Assembly (NCBI GenBank): GCA_011800155.1
Contig: CM022374.1
Location: 372,001-436,000, forward strand
Source: Flammulina velutipes
Lineage: Eukaryota > Basidiomycota > Agaricomycetes > Agaricales > Physalacriaceae
DNA length: 64,000 bases
Reading direction: 5' to 3'
Shown: piece after piece, positions 57,779 to 64,000 of the stretch
Position numbering within the stretch: position 1 is the stretch's first letter
How the letters are laid out: each line of letters begins with the position of its first letter
The notes under the pieces: generated by a model
Told to the model about the DNA's origin: nothing
Database searches by the model: none
What the model saw: only the letters and a program-made list of their open reading frames with translations
Made by a program: the position numbers and the translations under genes

Positions 57779-58329
57779 GGCACAACTTGAATATACATGT
57801 CGTGTGAGGCTGTGGATGGAGGAAGACAAGGTGATGATGGTCGAACACAGCTTCGCATGACGGAACCATATGAGGACTGATGATTTTAGAAATGGAGTCA
57901 TTAACACTGCATTCACTACGAAAATCCGGAAAAATCATACAAACATCCTATAGTACAACACTATGCCTTGAGATATACCACTTAGCCCCAAAGTTGAGCA
58001 CGACAAGATTGAGCTAGCTCCTGTCAACTCAATGAGGAAGGTGCCAATAAGGTTAGGGCTATAATAGGGTATGTACCCTCCGAACAACGTTCACTTGCGT
58101 CGTACATTATAGAGTACGTCAGATGGTTATCCTCCTCCCCCTCCCCATTATCAAGCTGTTCCCTCAACTCGACACCCTCCTCCCGCAACACCCTCATCGT
58201 CTACTGTGAGTCACTAATGCATCAAGAAGCGCACCACAGTCTGGTTATCCTCCCAACCACTGCGCCCAGCCACACGTGTAGGTGCTGTTAACGTGCTCCG
58301 TGGGCTCCCCGCCAACACCAGCAAACATC
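57779..58329. other. Intergenic stretch
   Basis: No gene is supported; contains the presumed promoter of the integrase-like gene. Confidence 0.4.
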
Positions 58330-58600
58330 TCTCGCTAACGTAGAATTTAGTGTTTTCCTCCTTGAGCACCCCATATGTGTTGAGGTGGGTATAAAAGTCG
58401 CCATCTGTGACATATTCCATGGCGGGATAGACGACCTGGGGATCTTGAAACATGTAAGGCAACCTCACGAGCCATGGAGTCTTCATAGCGGTAAGGATGT
58501 CCCGTTCTACGAGGAGATGATGGACCTAGACATTGTTAGAGAGGCGATGGATAGGATATGACAACGTACCTTGTCCATCTTAGTACAATTTGAACTCCTT
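58330..58600 (-). pseudogene. Frameshifted AGC kinase fragment (NDR/Dbf2 type)
   Basis: An intron (58526-58569) joins CTKMDK to VHHLLVERDILTAMKTPWLV. After that come RLPYMFQDPQVVYPAMEYV, TDGDFYTHLNTYGVL and KFYVSE. This is the N-lobe and hinge of an NDR/LATS/Dbf2-type AGC kinase. After SE the frame needs a 2-nt deletion to continue EMFAGV, as the family does at this point; then similarity stops. The glycine loop, catalytic loop and DFG are absent. Upstream, an in-frame ATG at 58797 (MSTNIVKGAGYYGYMQTARG) leads to a TGA before this segment. It is a broken fragment and not a working kinase. Confidence 0.7.
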
Positions 58601-58797
58601 CGCACGCTCGGCTGGGTTCAAATCATGTGTAGTATCATCGTCAGGTCGTTCTTTGCGTGCGTCTTGCGTTCGACCTCTGGAGTGTTGACAAGCTCGCATT
58701 CCCAGAGCTTCAGAGCGGCGCCTTTCTTGGTTGAACCTCCCCTCGCAGTCTGCATGTAGCCGTAATAACCAGCTCCTTTGACAATGTTTGTCGACAT

Positions 58798-61549
58798 GGT
58801 GGCGGAAGGGCAAAGGCAACGCGCGTGCTGGTTGTCGCAGATGATAGGGTGGATCGAAGGTAAAGTAGTAAGATTGAGTAGGGGTTAATTGCTCAGTTGG
58901 CGCCCGATGAATTTATTTGACATCATAACATTAAAGCTGCATGTTGGGTAAGTGAAGAGAAAAGTGGTAGGGTAGATCACACACCAAAACGAACAGCTAT
59001 GAATGTTCCGCATGCAACACTGGCCACGTCCGTGATGAAGACATCCTCGATATGCTCCGGTCGCTCCTCAGAAAACCAGACCGATTCATAGCTCTGAATC
59101 TCTGCGTAGAGTGCGGAGTGGTGTACTTGTCTGCGTGCGGGGGCATCGTGTACCGTAGATCCCCGACAGAGCCCCGACAAAGGTGAAACAGTTTTTGCGC
59201 AGGCGTGGCATGTCGTCTCAATCTCCGCCTTTGTCGCCCCTCGCTCAACTTCGCATGCTCGAAATCCTACGAGCTCTCGTTTTCCTCTCACCCGTTGATT
59301 GGAGTTCAAAGGGGTGATTCCATCGCATTGCCTCCACCTCCGTGATATCACTTCTGGGTTCGATCAGGTATCCAGAAGATCAGCAGCCTTGAACGCCTTT
59401 GCGTGGTCCCAGCCATTCAGCAGAACCTGAAGAGGACAGACTGGCTGTGGGTTGTATGGGTGCGGAAGCGCTCAGCTGCGCATCCTCGATCGGAGTCGAG
59501 GGAGTCTGTTGTAGAGATCAAGGGTGGGTCGACTGGCGGATGCTCAGGTGGGATGACAGATATGGGGGGTGTTTGCGTGGGATCAACAGCAGGGAGGAGG
59601 CTCGCCTCCATAAGACATCTTGCGGGTCACCGTGTGGGATGTGGGTCTTGCGTGGCTGGCCGTTGGCCGTAAAGGTGATAGGGGAGGACTGGAACCTGGT
59701 GATTCCTGTTCTGAGGCTAGGTAAAGGTTCTCGAAGGGGAAGTGTGGCTGTGTACCTGAGTTGTAGCGGTAATGATGATTGCTGAGGTCGTCGAGCTAAT
59801 AGCACAGGAGGTGTGTCGAGAGCATTTCTGGAGAACGTGTCAGAAAAGGGAGTGCTCTAAAGATAATCACTACGCACTGAGAGACTGAGGTAGCTGTTAC
59901 ACGCGCCAGAGGAGTTAAGACCAAGTTTAGAGCAGTGATTAGGGCCACAGGATAACTGCTACCACTCAGCCCACGCATTGGGGATGGTGGCCCTAAGGCA
60001 AGAAAGGTTTGACGGCGAGTTACCGGTACAGTATGTATGATGTCATCGTACATAATCAAAACAAAGATACGCGAAATTCAACCATTTCGTTCCGGCCGAC
60101 CTTAGCCGAATGCATTTATGAAGTCCACAACTTATCCCTGTTTGTAAACACGAAAGTCGATATCATAATAGCTTGTAAACGTCCGCGTTTTGAGTCCGGA
60201 GTGCAAGTAGAAACAATGTGGGCAATCTCTTGATCCAGGCTAAGCATAGAATCGTTCAATTCGTCGGAGGTATCGCCTATAGCGCAACAGGAAGGGAGCG
60301 TCGCGTTACAATAGCTGGGCGATGTGTTTATTGAACAATCATTCAGTAGGACAAGCGTTGCAATGAATGGTTTGACGTCGTCGTCCGGAGAGACTGAGCC
60401 GAGCGAGTACACGACCATGGGGGTTGAGAAGACAGTTTGAAATTGACGTCATTGGCCGACGGATTCTGCGCCACACGGTCCATGTATATTTCCCACGATA
60501 ATTTTGATTGATTAATTAAAACCGACGGATATTATCCAGCGCCATAAATTGCGCTATCTGACAGCGACAAGGTCGCAACAAGTGTACCGTCCATTCTCAC
60601 AGAGTACTGTAATGGCACCGCACACGAAACGTATACGGGGGAAATCACAACAAACACCGGAGTCTGACGTAATTTACACATAACCGGACATGATACGCCA
60701 CACTTGGCGTCATTCAGTGAATGGGAGAATCAAGTAAACTCGGAATCTATGCTTGCCAAGGCATACCTATAGCGCTCGAAACCGATGATGAGACGACGGA
60801 GAAGGCTACTTCGCGCTGAACGATGGCTTTACTCGCCAGTCTTCCTGCCACACTAGTACTTAGTTGCCGTTCCACAATCGAATGAGTAACACACCCAGTA
60901 CCATTTGATACGTCTCTGAACTCGACCAATATAGATGTTCTGCCATAGCTTTGCAAACACTAGCTTTTGGGACGCCATAACAAAAACCTGAAATTCCACC
61001 GCCACAGACCGACAGGATTTTCCAGCCACCGGCATTTTCCAAAGCCCATGTACACATTTCTCCAGTGTGGCGGCACAATCAAATTTGAAGCAATGTGTCA
61101 TCCGGCACATTCCGCCTTTACAGACATGACCACCATCCACCAGAACCAAAATCGTCGTCATTCGTCGTTTTCCGAACTTTCCTGGCTTTCAACCAGCAGC
61201 GACTGTCGTCCAAGGACATTCTTCGACGTTCCCCATCGAGCACGGTGAGTTTTCGCCCACCTGGCAGGAAATGCTCTAATCGTCACTAGAAAGACTCAGA
61301 TGGAGTGTTTCGTCGCAAACGAGACGCGAGAAGATTGGCTGCGCAGGTGCTGCCCCGTTGCACCAAGTTGAAAACTGGATGATTCACGATATAGTCGCTG
61401 GTACTGAACACTTCGTTTGGCAAGTTATCGACGGCGAATACTAGTAGGACGCAGGACGACTCGACCGATTCTGACAACCTCTGTTAGGCACTGATCCACA
61501 CAAACTTAAAGCTTGATCCCTTACCAGGAACGAATTGCAACTTCTACGA
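58798..61549. other. Long stretch with no supported gene
   Basis: Open frames on both strands (for example 58977-59351 minus, 59399-59785 plus, 60853-61161 minus) overlap one another, lack splice logic and match nothing I recognise. The region may hold decayed accessory genes. Confidence 0.4.
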
Positions 61550-62010
61550 CCTAGGGTGACAGTCCCTCGCAGAACGTACGGCAGTCCCCTCTCGTTAGGC
61601 GCATGGATATCTTTGGAATTCTTGTCACGTCTACGGCTCCACTAGCTTTATCTGCTGCTGGAACGCCAACGTCAGCACCGTCAAGCCATACCAGCGTCTT
61701 ACCATTCATTCAATAGCGGAAGTCACCAGCGACGAACTTGGAAGTCGACCCATAATGGTCGACTTAACCAAACGTCCGTGAAAGGAGATGTGGGTCAGTG
61801 TCATACTGATACAAACTACAGCGTGGTACGAACCATTGTTGGAGAGATGAGGGTACCGATGGTAACGCCCTCATGGCTGCGCCACACTTCCATATCCAGA
61901 GATGACCGCCACTTTTGTTTTCCATAGATCCCCAAAAATACTAGACATTTTCTGTCCTCTGGAGTGCGGTCCCCTTCGAATAAGTATGCCCTCGGCTCTC
62001 TGATCTGAAA
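61550..62010 (-). pseudogene. Possible decayed unknown gene
   Basis: On the minus strand two stretches read like protein: LAFQIREPRAYLFEGDRTPE then KWRSSLDMEVWRSHEGVTIG, and after a probable intron SKFVAGDFRY, stop TGA, MNGKTLVWLDGADVGVPAAD. A TGA where TGG (Trp) would fit interrupts the second part, and there is no clear start. No family is recognised. This is a weak call based on amino-acid texture only. Confidence 0.2.
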
Positions 62011-62471
62011 GGCTAGCGGTCTGCCGACGGATGAGCCACAACGACTTTGGCGATAGTATGTGCGGGGAACGTACGAATGCCCGATGTTCCTCTGCCAGTC
62101 GAGTTACATGATAAGCTGAGTGTATGGCCCAACCTTCTCTTTGCCCTACTCTCTTTTATGGGGGCACTATGTTGGGTTTGCTCTGGATGCAGGATTGGTG
62201 GGCTGGCGCGTGCTGGTTGGACACTATGTCTATGGCGGAATTATTGGAACTCTCACTGGAGGTCTACTTGAAGTGAGTGAATAAACGGGAGCGCGGAATA
62301 AATCTGCAAAAGGGCTGACCAAGGGATACACTGCAGAGTGTAGACGTCTCCTGGAAGGATTTTCGACTTAGGCATTCAGCGTAACAGCCGCTTAGAGCCA
62401 CAGACACAACACACGCACACAGGATGGCTTCGAGACGAGTTTAGTCGTTCCCTGGCCTCTTCCCTACAATC

Positions 62472-64000
62472 ATGTCGACATCTACGAGCAGCACAGTGCC
62501 ATTTTCTGCGATTAACGATCCTCCAGATGTCCTGGTTGGTGGTACAGACGCTCGTACGTCCTCGTTGTCGGTGACAGCTCTGGAGAACGCCAGCGTCGAG
62601 CCGCTCAAAAATGTTGAAGAAAATCAACAGGTGAGCGGGGTCGAGGAGGAATTCGATTAATCGTATGCGATGGTTTGCTGAGTTTGTTGTCCAGGTGGAT
62701 GTAGGCGAAAGTGTGATCCGTGTCACAACTCTTCCTCTGTCCATCATAAGCGACCTCCAAGAGCAGCCATCGCAGGCGCAGATTCCCATCGTGCGCATTA
62801 TTTCCGGCTTCAAAAAAATATACTCATTTTCACCAGAGCGCTCCCGAGGCGAATTTCTCGACGGTCTTTCATGCCGCCCTCGAGAACGCTGACACTATCC
62901 TCAAATCTTCAGACGACATCTTCTTCAAGGTGAATTTCGCCATCGTGAACGATGCGTCCAACAACGCATTCGGTTCGACGCTGCAGGCAAATGTGGCGCG
63001 TGCCCTCGTCGTCGATGAGTCGTCTGTGACGTTGAGCATCATTCTCCACGCAGTGTACGACTGGCCGACCGACCAGTCGAGCCCCGTTCTCCAAGCTCTG
63101 CTTGATGCGGTGGATCGCATGCCCCACTACGGGCTCTCCGTGCAACAACTCGCCCAGCCAGCGACTCATATCTACGCTCTCATGTCGTCAATGGCGGTCC
63201 AGCACCCCTTGGAGATATACACTCTCGCAGCACGCCACTTGCTGCACGCTCTCGCAGTCTCCGCCTCGCACTATCTACTTTCCTGCGACATCCGCACCCT
63301 CACGGACCGTACCGTTGACCGAATGGGCCCTCTCTACCTCAAGAGGCTCATCGAGCTTCATTTTTCTAGGATTTCGGCGCTCCTGCATATTCTGGGTGTT
63401 TACCCAGTGCTTGAGCATGAAGAGTGCACTGACGCTGGTAAAAAGGCCTGGGCGTATGGGACGCTTGATATTTCGAAGGCAAACAAGCCTGGTAGATATT
63501 GTTTTTGATTTTCTGCACTTTGTATTAACATTGGCCATAGACTATCCCGCTGAACGCATTTCCTCTACTATGTCAGTATACGCACAAAACATCAAATGCA
63601 TCAGGTGCAGCGAAATCTTCTCGCAGGCTGTCTCTGACGCCGTCGCCCACTGGGCCATGGTCCCGGTCAGTCTATTTGTTGCCTCGTGTTCTGTACCGAA
63701 CTCATCAGTTCCAAGGACACGATTTGAAGGGAAAGGTGCTCTAGGTATCTGTCGTCGCTTTCCCGCTACTTTTGCACGCTGTACCACTGTATGAATGTGG
63801 TTGTACTTTTAAGTTGCTAATTCCAGATTGTTGTTGTCGAACGACCCTGCGAAATCACAGCGCGCATCTCTGACATCATGCCTTCCGTCATTGGTCGCGT
63901 GGGCTTTACGCCGCCACTTTTCCTCCGTTCTCCGTCCTCCTGCAAGCATCAAGTGTCATCAAACCTGAACGCAAAATGGACACACCCACTCCTAGTGTTT
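62472..64000 (+). CDS. BTB/POZ-like domain protein (3' end beyond right edge)
   Basis: The ATG at 62472 starts MSTSTSSTVPFSAINDPPDV. Introns join ENQQ to VDVGESVIRVTTLPL, and AQIPI to SAPEANFSTVFHAALENADT (donor GTGCGC, 45 nt). The latter begins a BTB-like domain of the Agaricomycete type: TILKSSDDIFFKVNFAIV, ALVVDESSVTLSIILHAVYD, LQALLDAVDRMPHYGLS and HPLEIYTLAARHLLHALAVS. It continues through the exons DYPAERISSTMSVYAQNIKC and IVVVERPCEITARISDIM toward the window end. These proteins are expanded in mushrooms and presumed to act in protein-protein interaction or as CUL3 adaptors. The final exon is not in the window. Confidence 0.72.

Noticed and set aside
59399..59785. Overlapping frames on both strands in a GC-rich patch
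   Set aside because: Long frames on opposite strands in GC-rich DNA are expected by chance; no splice logic or domain.
1..64000. tRNA, rRNA or CRISPR arrays
   Set aside because: I looked for clover-leaf B-box-like sequence and regularly spaced short repeats by eye and found none that hold up.

Overview
The window looks like a gene-dense chromosome segment of a mushroom-forming basidiomycete (Agaricomycetes). I base this on protein families typical of that group: a FunK1 kinase, a DUF6535 membrane protein, expanded F-box/leucine-rich proteins, an integrase-core protein interrupted by introns, and an alpha-kinase with an N-terminal zinc ribbon. The gene structure agrees, with many introns of about 45-60 nt that nearly all fit GT-AG. 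I saw no bacterial-style operons, tRNA, rRNA or CRISPR. All gene models were spliced by eye and have no transcript support.

Layout. 1-1843 (-): 5' part of a SNF2-family helicase running off the left edge. 2428-4669 (+): secreted M36 metalloprotease (fungalysin A). 5941-7441 (+): homeodomain factor with a 12-nt microexon. 8973-12994 (+): tandemly duplicated F-box/SDHAF3 block in which one F-box copy and one SDHAF3 copy have decayed. 13191-14026 (+): cyanase in very small exons. 14124-16370 (+): unrecognised acidic protein. 16683-23682 (+): two close F-box paralogues flanking a FunK1 kinase. 23996-26215 (-): fungalysin B, an inverted paralogue of A. 27979-30241 (-): transketolase-family enzyme. 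31219-32960 (+): AT-hook, Cys-rich protein. 33216-35648 (+): membrane-anchored GH5 exo-beta-1,3-glucanase. 36067-37734 (-): OTT_1508-like deaminase. 39397-42185 (-) and 42284-45997 (+): divergent DUF6535 protein and VPS39. 46172-48958 (-): ankyrin-repeat protein.

From about 49 kb to the right end, core genes give way to accessory material. This includes a possible small gene, a stand-alone double zinc-ribbon protein, a perfect 24-bp hairpin, decayed direct repeats, and an apparently AT-richer pair on the minus strand (integrase-core protein followed by a zinc-ribbon alpha-kinase). A frameshifted NDR/Dbf2-type kinase fragment follows, then about 3.7 kb with little recognisable coding, and a BTB-like gene that runs off the right edge.

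The housekeeping genes (VPS39, SDHAF3, cyanase, transketolase) look unrelated in function. The most unusual parts are the 49-58 kb accessory island, with its zinc-ribbon/alpha-kinase/integrase association, the tandem-duplication history at 8.7-12.6 kb, and the microexon and GC-AG splice structures.
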